Positions 32,523 to 41,785 of a stretch of DNA of 64,000 nucleotides are shown here, piece by piece. The stretch is taken from assembly GCA_036394995.1 (NCBI GenBank), contig DASWED010000111.1, forward strand, positions 62,001 through 126,000, written 5' to 3'. The notes under the pieces were generated by a model. That model had not been told where the DNA came from and did not search any database. It was given only the letters and a program-made list of their open reading frames with translations. Source of the DNA: DASWED01 sp036394995. GTDB taxonomy: Bacteria; Actinomycetota; UBA4738; JACQTL01. Positions within the stretch are counted from its first letter, which is position 1; each line of letters begins with the position of its first letter. Position numbers and translations under genes: made by a program.

Positions 32523-35500
32523 CTACGCCGGGACCTGCGAGTCGAACGACCCCAGGTACTGATCCCGTTCGGCGGGAGTGAGCTCCCGGGTCACGCGGGC
32601 GCCGGCCAGCCCCACGAGGTCCCCGTACGGGAGGAACGACTCGACCGGCCACACCTTCGCCGTCCCGTCCTCGCTCGTCGTGACCAGCAGGCGGCCGTCG
32701 GGGCTGAACGTCGCGTCGTTCAGCCGACCGTTCTGGCCCCGGAGCACCGTGGACAGCGTTCCGCTCGGGACCTCCCACACCCGGGCGGTCCGGTCCCAGC
32801 TGGCGCTCACCAGGAGCCTCCCGTCCGAGCTGAACACGATCCCGGTCACGAAGTCGGTGTGGCCGCGGAGCGTGGAGAGGAGGTCGCCGTCGGGGACCGA
32901 CCACAGCCGCACGGTCGGCCCGGATGCCGTCGCCACCACCGAGCCGTCCGGCGAGAATGCCCCGAGCACGTCGGTGAGGAACTCGTATCGCTTCCCGGCG
33001 GGCACCGGGTTGGCCATTCGGGCCACCTCGTCCCCCGACTCCGCGTCCAGCAGCGCCGCCATCTGGTCGCCCGTGGCCAGGACCAACCGGCCATCTGGGC
33101 TGAAGATCGCGCGCCCGTGCCCGAATGGCTGCCCCGGGACGTCGGTCCGGATGACGCGTTCCGGGAGGTCGCCCGAGCTCCCGTACAGCCGAACGATCTC
33201 GACGTCATGCCCCGGGACCTCGGTCACGACCCGTCCCCGGGGCCCGGGCTGGGCGCTGATGAGATCGGGGAATTGCCCCGGCGCCCCCGGTCCCAGGGTG
33301 CGCAGCCGCCTTCCTGTGCCCGCGTCCCACAGGGTGGCGGTGGCGTTCGAACCGGCCAGGAGCAGGTGTCCTTCGGCGTCGAACGCGATGTCGTTGAAGT
33401 AGCTGAAGAGCGGCCCCCCCGGCTCCCGGTGGAAGATCAGGCGGCCGGTGCGGAGGTCCCAGACGTCGGCGAACGCCTCCATGCGACCGAGGGCCGCGCC
33501 CACCAGATGCCCGTTCGGGCTCATCGCCAGGACCTGGGGCCCGACGTGGCAGCACAGGGTCCGTTCGAGATGACCGGTCAGCGCGTCCCATTCGCCGAGG
33601 CGCTGGCTTTCCTGGCCGGTACCGGTCACGATGAGGCGTCCGTCCGGCGTGAACACTGCCGGGAACACCGGCCCGCCGCCGGACGACAGCGTGAGCCCTC
33701 CGGGCGGGGATTCCACGTCCCAGACGCGGGCCGTGCCGTCGCCGCTCCCGGTGACCACCGAGCGGCCGTCGGGGCCGAATCGCGCGTCGAAGACCCAGTC
33801 CGTGTCCCCCCGCAGGACGAAGATCTGCTTGCCCGTGGCAACCGACCAGACGCGCGCCGTGTGATCGACGCTCGCCGTCACGACCAGCCGGCCGTCGGGG
33901 CTGAACCGTGCGGACAGCACCGGCCCGCCGTGGCCGCGAAGCGTGGCGACCACCCGCCTCGCCCTCACGTCCCAGACGTGGGACAGCCCGTCGTCCTCGG
34001 CGGTGACCAGGAGCTTCCCGTCGCGGCTCCACTCGGCCTCCAGGGGAAAACTCCCGGATGCCCGCAGCGTCGCCAGCAGCTTCCCGTTGGCGACGCTCCA
34101 CACGGTCACGGTCCGACCCGAGGTCACGGCGATCCGCTGCCCGTCGGGGCTGAACCGTGCACTGACGGCCGGGTTCGGTGGCAGGACGTTGAGGAGCCGC
34201 CCGGTCAGCGCGTCGAAGATTCCCACCCGGCCCTCAGAGCTCACCAGGATGTGCCGGGCGCCCGACACGAAGAACCCGGGCGACACGGCCACGAGCCGGC
34301 CGTCCGGGCTGAACGTCGCGAACTCCGCGTCGCGTCCTCCCGTGCCGAAGTCCGCGACCCGACGGCCTGACAGCGCATCCCAGACGCCGGACCCCGTGGC
34401 CAGCCGCCGGCCGTCGGGGCTGAAGGCGAACTCGTACGGGGCGCTCGGCTGGGGGATCGTGGCGATGGCCGCTCCGGTAGCGGCGTCCCACACCCGGACG
34501 CCGCTTTCGAGCAGGCCGCCTGCCGTGGCCACGAGTTTCCCGTCGGGTGAGAACTCGACATCGTTGACCTGCTCGCCCTCGTTCGAAAGGGTTGCGATGA
34601 CGTCCCCGGTGTTCGGATCCCACAGGCGGGCGGTGCCGTCCCAGCTCGCCGTGGCCACCTCGGTCCCGTCCGGGCTGAACGTGGCGCGGTCGACGACGTC
34701 CGTGTGGGCCCGAAGGACCGCCGACAGACTCGACCCGAGCAGCGCCCGGCGGAGGGCGTCCTGGGCCTCCCGGGTGCCGGCGATCTCCCCCGCGGCCCTG
34801 GCCAGGAGGAGGGACAGCTCGGGATCGACCTGGAGGAGATTGATGGCATCGGCGGCCAGCTCCCCCGACTTCGCCTCCGCGGCACGCTGCTCGGCCACGG
34901 CACGCTGGCGCTGCGCCTCCTTCCGCTGCCGATCGGCCTCCGCCTTCCTGCGCTCGGCGACGGCTTGCTGGTGCTCCGCATTCTTCTGGGCCGCCCGGGC
35001 CACCTCCTTCTCGTGGAGGGCCCGGCCCCGCTGCACGAGCGCGAACGCCGCGAGGATCACCGCCACCACGAGGGCCACGGACACCGCGCCCACGGTGACC
35101 CGCTGCCGGCGGGCCGACGCCCGGCGGCTGGCGTACACGTACTCGGTCTGGAGCTGGGTGGGCCGCGGAGACTTCTCCGCGGAAACGGCCAGGCTCCGCT
35201 CGGCGTCGTCCAGGTCGCTTCCCCGCAGGAGGAAGCTCCGGTCCCGGCGCCGCCGATCCCATTCCGTGGCCCGGACCTGCAGCCGGGTGTGCGTTCGGAC
35301 CCACTCCAGGTCGGTCTCGAGGGCCTCGGTCAGCCGACGGAACGCCTCGTCGAAGTCGTCCTGCTCCCGGAACGAGATCCAGTTGTGGGCGGCCACGGCA
35401 TCGGGAAGGGACTCCGGCGCGACCTCCTCCCGGAGCAGCGGGACCAGCCGGGTGTTCGTATCCAGGGCGACGCGGAGCTCCTCCGCGCACACCCTGGAGG

Positions 35501-35699
35501 CAACGGACGCCGGGCTGACGACGAACAGGAACCCGTCGGCCTCCACGATGGCCCGGCGGATCTCCTCCATCCACTGGGCGGTCGGCGGGATCCCCACCCA
35601 GTCCACCCAGGCGTCTCGCCCTCCCGCCTCCAGCGCCGCGTGGAGACGCCGGACGAACGGCTGGTCCTCTCGGGCGTAGGAGATGAAGACGTCCGGCAT
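32523..35699 (-). CDS. TIR-TM-coiled-coil-WD40 protein
   Basis: A 1058-residue protein. Residues 3-130 form a TIR domain: DVFISYAREDQPFVRRL, GIPPTAQWMEEIRRAI, FLFVVSPASVASRVCAEELR with glutamates 73/74 at the NADase catalytic position, and NWISFREQDDF. A membrane helix follows at 201-223, then a charged coiled coil (226-285, AERRKAEADRQRKEAQRQR) and about 14 WD40 blades (repeated FSPDGRLVVTAS, ARVWDV) to the C-terminus. TIR would be cytosolic and the propeller on the other side or vice versa. It follows the SLATT gene by 13 bases. A membrane sensor with a NAD-consuming effector is inferred. Confidence 0.88.
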   Translation of the reverse strand: MPDVFISYAREDQPFVRRLHAALEAGGRDAWVDWVGIPPTAQWMEEIRRAIVEADGFLFVVSPASVASRVCAEELRVALDTNTRLVPLLREEVAPESLPDAVAAHNWISFREQDDFDEAFRRLTEALETDLEWVRTHTRLQVRATEWDRRRRDRSFLLRGSDLDDAERSLAVSAEKSPRPTQLQTEYVYASRRASARRQRVTVGAVSVALVVAVILAAFALVQRGRALHEKEVARAAQKNAEHQQAVAERRKAEADRQRKEAQRQRAVAEQRAAEAKSGELAADAINLLQVDPELSLLLARAAGEIAGTREAQDALRRALLGSSLSAVLRAHTDVVDRATFSPDGTEVATASWDGTARLWDPNTGDVIATLSNEGEQVNDVEFSPDGKLVATAGGLLESGVRVWDAATGAAIATIPQPSAPYEFAFSPDGRRLATGSGVWDALSGRRVADFGTGGRDAEFATFSPDGRLVAVSPGFFVSGARHILVSSEGRVGIFDALTGRLLNVLPPNPAVSARFSPDGQRIAVTSGRTVTVWSVANGKLLATLRASGSFPLEAEWSRDGKLLVTAEDDGLSHVWDVRARRVVATLRGHGGPVLSARFSPDGRLVVTASVDHTARVWSVATGKQIFVLRGDTDWVFDARFGPDGRSVVTGSGDGTARVWDVESPPGGLTLSSGGGPVFPAVFTPDGRLIVTGTGQESQRLGEWDALTGHLERTLCCHVGPQVLAMSPNGHLVGAALGRMEAFADVWDLRTGRLIFHREPGGPLFSYFNDIAFDAEGHLLLAGSNATATLWDAGTGRRLRTLGPGAPGQFPDLISAQPGPRGRVVTEVPGHDVEIVRLYGSSGDLPERVIRTDVPGQPFGHGRAIFSPDGRLVLATGDQMAALLDAESGDEVARMANPVPAGKRYEFLTDVLGAFSPDGSVVATASGPTVRLWSVPDGDLLSTLRGHTDFVTGIVFSSDGRLLVSASWDRTARVWEVPSGTLSTVLRGQNGRLNDATFSPDGRLLVTTSEDGTAKVWPVESFLPYGDLVGLAGARVTRELTPAERDQYLGSFDSQVPA

Positions 35700-35712
35700 G
35701 CTCCGCCCCGCT

Positions 35713-36645
35713 TCAGGTTCCCCGGGAGGCCCTCCACAGGGTGTGCTCCCGGGAGATGGCCTCCTCGGCGTGTTCGACGAACCGTGCCCACTCGCTCTCG
35801 GTCCGGGGCTCGTCGGCCAGAGCCTCGATGTCGGAGATCTCCCTGGCCGTGACCGAGTACGCGGACGCCAGGGCCCCGTGGTCCTTCGTCTGGATCCAGG
35901 CCGCGATCGCCCCCGCCGCCGCCGCGGCAACCCCCACGAAGTCGTACCGGGTGTGGGTCGTGAGACGGACGACCGCGGCGGCCACCCCGGCCACCTCGAA
36001 GGCCAGCATCGCCGCTCCCCACAGCTCCGCTCGCCGGGCGTTCCACCGGGCCTTCGTCACGTACCACACCCGCTGGTCCTCCAGCCGGCCCTCGACGTAC
36101 GCGGTCCGGCGGTCCTCGAGGGACCGGGACCGGAGCGCCTCCATCGCATCGGTGATCTGCTGCGATCGTTCGACCGACGGGATCAGTGTGACTTCGCGCA
36201 GGGGTCTGACGAGCTCGGACAGGCGGGCGATGAGGAGCTTGCCCGCGGCCGGCCCCGGTTCGCCGTCGGCGTGGAATGGCGAACCGCCAACCGCGTAGCG
36301 CCAGGCCAGGGTCTTCGCCGACTCGGCGGCGGCACGGCCCTCGTACCACGTCCGATCGGGTTTGGTCCCCAGCAGGTGGGTCTTCAGGACGGCCGCCGAG
36401 AACAGCGCGATGACGGCCAGGACCTGGGGCCATTTGGGCGGAGTCGGCGTGGCCCCGGCCAGGGCCGCTCCACCCAGCAGCGCGAGCTGAGCGGCCGACG
36501 AGCGCACGAATCTACGCTGCGCGGTCGCGGAGGCCCGGTCGGCGGCCCTGAAGAGCTCCGGGAGGTCGAGGTCCCTCAACGTCGCGGCCGCACCCGGGCC
36601 GCGGTCCTCTCCGGCGGCCACTCCGCCCGCTCCCTCCCCCGTCAT
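35713..36645 (-). CDS. SLATT/DUF4231 membrane protein
   Basis: A 310-residue protein with two pairs of membrane helices (about 50-90 and 220-265) in the SLATT (DUF4231) family. The strongest hallmark is TWYEGRAAAESAKTLAWRYA followed by VGGSPF near residues 98-123; RVWYVTKARWNARRAELWGA precedes the second pair. SLATT proteins are predicted pore-forming effectors in nucleotide- or NAD-signalled conflict systems. It is the promoter-proximal gene of a two-gene unit with the TIR-WD40 gene. ATG 36645 was chosen for the compact N-terminus; no Shine-Dalgarno is obvious. Confidence 0.82.
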   Translation of the reverse strand: MTGEGAGGVAAGEDRGPGAAATLRDLDLPELFRAADRASATAQRRFVRSSAAQLALLGGAALAGATPTPPKWPQVLAVIALFSAAVLKTHLLGTKPDRTWYEGRAAAESAKTLAWRYAVGGSPFHADGEPGPAAGKLLIARLSELVRPLREVTLIPSVERSQQITDAMEALRSRSLEDRRTAYVEGRLEDQRVWYVTKARWNARRAELWGAAMLAFEVAGVAAAVVRLTTHTRYDFVGVAAAAAGAIAAWIQTKDHGALASAYSVTAREISDIEALADEPRTESEWARFVEHAEEAISREHTLWRASRGT

Positions 36646-36858
36646 GGAGTCGAAGCGTCGCCCCCACGTGGTGGCGGTGTCAATGCCGTCCCGCACGGGC
36701 GCTCGATCGGCAGGCGGAGAAGCCCGGGCCCCGGCCGTGTGGGTGGGCGTCCCGAGGGGACGGTGGCCAGCATCCGCGGCGTGCCCGTCAGGCGCCGTTC
36801 GGCGGTGAGTTCCGCCGGCTCGTAGACTGGGTGGAACCGATCGCAGGGAGAATCCGCC

Positions 36859-38055
36859 ATGGCCACATCCACCCGTTCCGTCATCGTCTCCGGGGCCCGC
36901 ACGCCCATCGGGCGCTTCGCCGGAGGGTTCACCGACCTGGCCGCCGTGGACCTGGGGGGCGTGGCCATCCGTGAGGCCCTGTCCCGGTCCGGGGTGCCGG
37001 GAGAGACCGTGGACTACGTGATCATGGGCCAGGTCCTCCAGGCCGGGGCCGGCCAGATCACCGCCCGCCAGGCCGCGATCAAGGCCGGCGTGCCCAAGGA
37101 GGTCCCGGCCATCACCATCAACAAGGTGTGCCTGTCGGGCCTGAACGCGATCGCGCTGGCGGACCAGCTCATCCGGGCCGGGGAGATCTCCGTTGCCGTG
37201 GCCGGGGGGATGGAATCCATGACGAACGCCCCCTACGTCCTGCCCTCCGCCCGGTTCGGAGCCCGCATGGGCAACACCGAGATGGTGGACTCCATGGTCT
37301 ACGACGGGCTGTGGTCGACCTTCACCGACCAGCACATGGGGCAGTCCTCCGACGAGGTGAACGCGGAGCTGAAGATCTCCCGCGACGACCAGGACGCCTG
37401 GGCCGCCCGTTCCCACCAGCGCGCCGCGGAGGCATGGGCCTCGGGGCGGTTCGCCGAGGAGGTCGTGCCCGTCGAGGTCCCCCAGCGCAAGGGGGACCCC
37501 GTCGTGGTGGAACGGGACGAAGGGATCCGGGAGGGGACCTCAGCGGAGTCACTGGCCAGGCTGAAGCCGGCGTTCGTCCCCGACGGGACCATCACCGCCG
37601 GGAACGCCTCCCAGATCTCCGACGGGGCCGCCGCGGTCGTGGTGATGTCCGCGGCCAAGGCCGAGGAGCTCGGCCTGAAGCCCCTGGCCGAGATCGTGGC
37701 CCACGGGATGTGCGCGGAGCGCTACGCCTGGCTGCACACCGTCCCCGCCATCGCGATGCAGAACGCCCTGAAGAAGGCCGGCAAGGACGTCCACGACCTG
37801 GGCGTGGTGGAGATCAACGAGGCCTTTGCCTCCGTGGCCCTGAACGCCACCCGGATGCTCGGTGTGGACGAGGCCATCGTGAACCCGAACGGCGGGGCGG
37901 TGGCCCTCGGTCACCCCATCGGCGCGAGCGGAGCGAGGCTCGTGTTCACCCTGGCGAACGAGATGCGCCGGCGCGGCGTGGAGTTCGGCGGCGCGGCGCT
38001 GTGCGGAGGCGGCGGCCAGGGCGACGCCCTCATCATCAGGAACCCGGCGGCCTGA
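36859..38055 (+). CDS. Acetyl-CoA acetyltransferase (thiolase)
   Basis: A 398-residue thiolase catalysing acetoacetyl-CoA formation or thiolytic cleavage. The nucleophilic cysteine is C91 in INKVCLSGLNAIALADQLI; NEAFASVALNATRMLG carries the catalytic asparagine/glutamate region; GGAVALGHPIGASGARLVF has the histidine; the second cysteine is in GGAALCGGGGQGDAL. Length typical of AtoB/PhaA/FadA. A TAGACT box at 36824-36829 and GCAGGGAG ribosome-binding site precede it. Functionally it supplies the substrate of the 3-hydroxybutyryl-CoA dehydrogenase at 3970. Confidence 0.94.
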   Translation: MATSTRSVIVSGARTPIGRFAGGFTDLAAVDLGGVAIREALSRSGVPGETVDYVIMGQVLQAGAGQITARQAAIKAGVPKEVPAITINKVCLSGLNAIALADQLIRAGEISVAVAGGMESMTNAPYVLPSARFGARMGNTEMVDSMVYDGLWSTFTDQHMGQSSDEVNAELKISRDDQDAWAARSHQRAAEAWASGRFAEEVVPVEVPQRKGDPVVVERDEGIREGTSAESLARLKPAFVPDGTITAGNASQISDGAAAVVVMSAAKAEELGLKPLAEIVAHGMCAERYAWLHTVPAIAMQNALKKAGKDVHDLGVVEINEAFASVALNATRMLGVDEAIVNPNGGAVALGHPIGASGARLVFTLANEMRRRGVEFGGAALCGGGGQGDALIIRNPAA

Positions 38056-38166
38056 TCCGGCCCACCGGGCCGCTTCCGCCCGGCCGGGGAATCGAGGGTT
38101 AGCCGGCCCCCGCGCGGGGCACGTTCCTCCCCCGGAATGCCCGTTTCCGAGAAGGGGGAATGATCC

Positions 38167-39627
38167 ATGCCCGCATTCCTTTCCGTTCGCCGGCTCGTGT
38201 TGCTCGTGACCGGCGTCGTCGTGCTGATCTCCGCCCTGGTGGTAGCCGGCGGCGCGGGAGGCTCGAACGCCCGCGCCGCCACCGCCGTCGGGTTCGTGCG
38301 GCACGCGTACCACCCCGGCACGGCCACCACGCGGAGCAAGGAGATCTCCGGGTACTCCGGACCTCGCTTGTCGCTGCAGGTCGCGAAGGTCGGGGCTCCC
38401 GGGATGGAGCCCACCATCGGCGTGGCCGCCGACGGCACCGCGTACTACGGAGCCGCCCACATCGTGGCCGACACCCCCTACGCGTGGGGCGGGGCCCGCA
38501 CCGACACCCGCATGTCCACCGACGGCGGGAAGACGTGGAAGTCCATCCAGCTGGGCGGCGGGGACGTCGGGGTTCCGCCCGCGAACGCCGACCCCATGAT
38601 CTACGTCGATCAGACCACCGGCCGGGTGTTCAACTTCGACCTCGAGGGGGCCTGCAACTTCCTCAACTACTCGGACGACAAGGGCCAGTCCTGGTCCACG
38701 AACCCGGCGGCCTGCGGGAACCTGGTCGTGGACCATCAGACCATCGTCACGGCCAAGCCGAGGGAGGGCCTCACCACCAGCGGGTACCCGAACGTCGTGT
38801 ACTGGTGCTCGAACCGGGTGGCGGACGCCACGTGTGGCCGGAGCCTGGACGGCGGGACGACCTGGGGACCCACGGGTGACGCCGCCTACATGGGCTATGA
38901 CGAGGCCGCCGGTGGACTGTGCGGTGGTCTCGCCGGACACCTCGCTGCGGACCCCGACGGGCGGATCTTCCTGCCGAAGGGCCACTGCGAGCACCCGTGG
39001 GTGTCCATCTCGCAGGACGGCGGGGCCACCTGGAAGCGGGTCCAGGTCAGCACGATCAGCGCCTCGGACACGCACCTGTCGCTCGCGTCGGACAACGCCG
39101 GGAACCTCTACTACGGGTGGTGGGGCGGGAAGCACGACCTGCCCTATCTGTCGATCTCGCGCGACCACGGCATGACGTGGAGCGCGCCGATGATGATCGC
39201 GCCGCCCGGCGTGTTCGCGGCCAACCTGGTGACGGTCTCGGCCGCGGCGCCAGGCCGCGTGGCCGTCACGTTCCTCTCCACGACCGATCCGAAGGAGGAC
39301 GGCCACCGGCCCATGGACCAGACCGTGGTGGTGTCCACGAACGCCCTGTCGGCCAACCCGACGTTCGTCTCGTCCACGGCGAACCCGGCCGGCGACCCGA
39401 TCCACCGGGGCAACGACTGCACCGCGGGCCGGTGCGGCGGGATCTGGGACTTCATCGACATCCACATCTCGAAGGCCGGCCAGGCGTGGGCCAGCATGTC
39501 CGACGACTGCGTGGCCACCTGTGTGACGAGGGACGAGCGCACCGCGCTGCACGCGGGCGTGGGCTACGCGATCCGGGAGATCGCGGGCCCCAACCTGGGC
39601 GTGCCGTTCCAGTTCGCCTCTCCGTAG
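38167..39627 (+). CDS. Secreted BNR-repeat beta-propeller protein
   Basis: A 486-residue exported protein with an N-terminal signal (RLVLLVTGVVVLISALVVAG, cleavage near NARA-A) and Asp-box blades MSTDGGKTW, YSDDKGQSW, SLDGGTTW, SQDGGATW and SRDHGMTW. It is paralogous to the protein at 24218; both end in a cysteine-paired domain (here CTAGRCGGIWDFIDIHI) and lack clear sialidase catalytic residues. Ribosome-binding site AAGGGGGAA. A strong terminator follows. The role may be ligand binding at the cell surface; this is inference. Confidence 0.75.
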   Translation: MPAFLSVRRLVLLVTGVVVLISALVVAGGAGGSNARAATAVGFVRHAYHPGTATTRSKEISGYSGPRLSLQVAKVGAPGMEPTIGVAADGTAYYGAAHIVADTPYAWGGARTDTRMSTDGGKTWKSIQLGGGDVGVPPANADPMIYVDQTTGRVFNFDLEGACNFLNYSDDKGQSWSTNPAACGNLVVDHQTIVTAKPREGLTTSGYPNVVYWCSNRVADATCGRSLDGGTTWGPTGDAAYMGYDEAAGGLCGGLAGHLAADPDGRIFLPKGHCEHPWVSISQDGGATWKRVQVSTISASDTHLSLASDNAGNLYYGWWGGKHDLPYLSISRDHGMTWSAPMMIAPPGVFAANLVTVSAAAPGRVAVTFLSTTDPKEDGHRPMDQTVVVSTNALSANPTFVSSTANPAGDPIHRGNDCTAGRCGGIWDFIDIHISKAGQAWASMSDDCVATCVTRDERTALHAGVGYAIREIAGPNLGVPFQFASP

Positions 39628-39634
39628 GAGATGA

Positions 39635-39666
39635 GGGGCGGCGCCCACCACGGGCGCCGCCCCTTT
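39635..39666 (+). terminator. Rho-independent terminator
   Basis: Perfect 12-base stem GGGGCGGCGCCC / GGGCGCCGCCCC with loop ACCAC, followed by TTT, seven bases after the stop of the BNR gene. The clearest intrinsic terminator in the window. Confidence 0.8.
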
Positions 39667-39696
39667 CCTACACTCCACGGGAGGAGGGAGCGAGAC

Positions 39697-40857
39697 ATGA
39701 CCGAGCGCCTGTTCGACCTGCCCGAGGAGATCGAGGAGTTCCGCAAGCTGGTTCGGAAGATCGCCGAGGAGCGCATCGCGCCCCGCGCGGCCGAGGTGGA
39801 CGACACCGACGAGTGGCCCAAGGACCTCTGGGAGGTCATGGTCGAACACGGCCTGATGGGCGTGGGGTACCCGGAGGAGTTCGGCGGCGGGGGCGGAGGG
39901 TCGCTCACGTTCGCGGTGATGACCGAGGAGATGTCGCGGGTGTCGGCCGGCGTGACGCTGACCCCGCTGGTGGCCCGGCTCGGCGCGATCCCGGTCATGC
40001 TGGCGGGCTCCGACGAACAGAAGAAGGAGCTGTTCGGGGGCATCGCCGAGGGCCGGCACCTCATGTCCTACTGCCTGACGGAGCCGGGGAGCGGCAGCGA
40101 CGCCGTCGCGATGAAGACCCGCTACACGGCCGTGGACGACGGCTACCGGCTGACCGGGACCAAGCGGTTCATCACAGGGGCCGGCGTGTCCGACGCGTAC
40201 ACCGTGTTCGCCACGAAGGACCCGGCGCTCCGGGGCGAAGGCATCTCGTGCTTCCTGGTGTACCGCGACGACCCGGGGGTCTCGTTCGGCAAGGAGGAGC
40301 ACAAGATGGGGATCCACGGGTCCCCCACCCGCGAGGTGTACATGGAGGACACCGTCGTTCCGGCCGACCGCATGATCGGGGCCGACGGCGAGGGGTTCAA
40401 GATCGCCATGCGAACCCTCGACTACTCGCGGCCGACCATCGGCGCGCAGGCTCTGGGGATCGCCCAGGGCGCGTTCGACTTCGCCGCCCGGTACATGACC
40501 GAACGCGAGCAGTTCGGTAAGAAGATCGCCGAGTTCCAGGGGCTCCAGTTCATGCTGGCCGACATGGCCATGGAGATCGAGGCCGCCCGCGCGCTCGTCT
40601 ACAAGGCCGCCGCGCTGGTCGATGCGCGTGACCCCCGCATGACCCTGTTCGCCTCGATCGCGAAGTGCTACGCGAGCGACGCGGCCATGAAGGTCACCAC
40701 CGACGCCGTCCAGATCCTGGGCGGCTACGGCTACATGCGCGAGTACCCCGTCGAGCGCTACATGCGCGACGCCAAGATCACCCAGATCTACGAGGGCACC
40801 AACCAGATCCAGCGCGTGGTCATCGCCAGGAACATCCTGAAGTCGCTGGGCGGGTAG
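39697..40857 (+). CDS. Acyl-CoA dehydrogenase
   Basis: A 386-residue flavin-dependent acyl-CoA dehydrogenase. MSYCLTEPGSGSDAVAMKTR and YRLTGTKRFITGAGVSDAY form the FAD/substrate sheet; EHKMGIHGSPTREVYMEDTV and ALGIAQGAFDFAARYMTERE define the C-terminal helical bundle, and the catalytic base is in QIYEGTNQIQRVVIARNI. Short- to medium-chain acyl-CoA is the likely substrate; electron-transfer flavoprotein genes are not nearby. ATG 39697 has GGAGGAGGGAG upstream and is separated from the BNR gene by a terminator, so it is transcribed on its own. Confidence 0.94.
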   Translation: MTERLFDLPEEIEEFRKLVRKIAEERIAPRAAEVDDTDEWPKDLWEVMVEHGLMGVGYPEEFGGGGGGSLTFAVMTEEMSRVSAGVTLTPLVARLGAIPVMLAGSDEQKKELFGGIAEGRHLMSYCLTEPGSGSDAVAMKTRYTAVDDGYRLTGTKRFITGAGVSDAYTVFATKDPALRGEGISCFLVYRDDPGVSFGKEEHKMGIHGSPTREVYMEDTVVPADRMIGADGEGFKIAMRTLDYSRPTIGAQALGIAQGAFDFAARYMTEREQFGKKIAEFQGLQFMLADMAMEIEAARALVYKAAALVDARDPRMTLFASIAKCYASDAAMKVTTDAVQILGGYGYMREYPVERYMRDAKITQIYEGTNQIQRVVIARNILKSLGG

Positions 40858-40902
40858 GGAGCCGGCTCTCTCGACCCAGCCGGGCCCCGGATTCCCGCCT
40901 CC

Positions 40903-41142
40903 CTACGGCGGCGCCCGACTACCTCCTTCGATCACCGTCCCGTCCGGCCGGGAGAACACCGGGGAGCCGTCGACCATCTCCACCCGGAACCCGTGGTGGT
41001 GGATCTTGCGGTGGTGGCGCCGGCACAGCAGCACCAGGTTGGACAGGTCCGTCGGTCCCCCGTCGGGCCAGTGTGCAAACCGGGCATGTCGGGATTCGCG
41101 AAGAAGATTCCTCAACTCTCCCGCCGTCTGCACGAATCGCAT
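40903..41142 (-). pseudogene. HNH endonuclease (DUF222/13E12-type) C-terminal fragment
   Basis: The minus strand encodes FAHWPDGGPTDLSNLVLLCR then RHHRKIHHHGFRVEMVDGSP and VFSRPDG, the HNH nuclease end found after DUF222 in actinobacterial 13E12-repeat proteins. The upstream DUF222 domain (about 250 residues) is missing and the preceding 25 residues are unrelated. Because 13E12 genes are multicopy, recombination between copies is the likely cause of loss. Confidence 0.65.
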
Positions 41143-41202
41143 GGGTCGGTCGGACCGTGAACTCCCACGGTCAGCGCGAGGTGGGACGGCGTTTTCCGAT
41201 CG

Positions 41203-41217
41203 CGAACGTTCGGGAAC
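41203..41217 (+). promoter_or_regulatory. Palindrome and ECF-like -35 element
   Basis: A 10-base perfect palindrome CGAACGTTCG (41203-41212) overlaps GGGAAC (41212-41217), which looks like the -35 of an ECF sigma promoter; it is 43 bases before the start at 41260. Speculative. Confidence 0.3.
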
Positions 41218-41259
41218 GTTTGAAGGGACACGTCGACGTGCCCCGAGGAGGTGAGGCTC

Positions 41260-41598
41260 GTGCCGAGGAGCGAGTGGACCGACGAGCAGGAACGCAAGTA
41301 CGAGCACATCAAGGAGAGCACCAGATCGCGCGGGGCGTCCACCAAGCGGGCCAAGGAGATCGCGGCCCGGACGGTGAACAAGGAGCGGGCCCAGCGAGGC
41401 CAGAGCGAGACGGCCTCCAGGTCCTCCGTGCGCGATATGCCGTCGTCCAAGCGAGGCGGCCAGCGGTCCGGCACCAGCGGGCCGCGGGGGCGGACCCGTG
41501 AGCAGCTCTACAACGAAGCCCGGCAGATGGGCATCGAGGGCCGTTCGAAGATGAACAAGGCCCAACTCCAACGCGCGGTCGACCGCAAGAAGCGGTAG
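41260..41598 (+). CDS. Small basic protein with Rho-N-like C-terminus
   Basis: A 112-residue highly charged protein often annotated as plasmid stabilisation or Rho termination factor-like. The N-terminal half (PRSEWTDEQERKYEHIKEST, RAKEIAARTVNKERAQRGQS) is helical, the middle is serine/arginine-rich, and the end REQLYNEARQMGIEGRSKMN KAQL-type helix pair resembles a Rho N-terminal (SAP-like) domain, suggesting nucleic-acid binding. GTG 41260 was preferred to GTG 41251 because AGGAG ends nine bases before it. No toxin partner is present. Confidence 0.7.
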   Translation: MPRSEWTDEQERKYEHIKESTRSRGASTKRAKEIAARTVNKERAQRGQSETASRSSVRDMPSSKRGGQRSGTSGPRGRTREQLYNEARQMGIEGRSKMNKAQLQRAVDRKKR

Positions 41599-41737
41599 CC
41601 ACCCATCCGCTCACGCCTTCTCTCCCGGCGCCGATCGGCGCGCCACTGGCCAGCGGTGCGAGAATCCGCAGGACGGGCCACCTGGGGGACATGTTGACTC
41701 CCCGACCGGCCGATCGCCAGGGCCCCCGAGTGTTGGA

Positions 41738-41743
41738 TTGACA
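41738..41743 (+). promoter_or_regulatory. Consensus -35 box before the giant-protein pair
   Basis: A perfect TTGACA, 43 bases before the inferred start at 41786. No convincing -10 is found at the right spacing, so the call rests on one hexamer. Confidence 0.3.
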
Positions 41744-41785
41744 GGTTCCCCGCCCGGTGAGAGAGTCCGCGCCGTCCACCCATCC

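Noticed and set aside
37549..40317. Long minus-strand frame opposite thiolase and BNR genes
   Set aside because: Shadow of the coding strand; the plus strand carries clear thiolase and propeller motifs.
40903..41142. Active HNH homing endonuclease
   Set aside because: Only the C-terminal HNH end remains, with no N-terminal domain.
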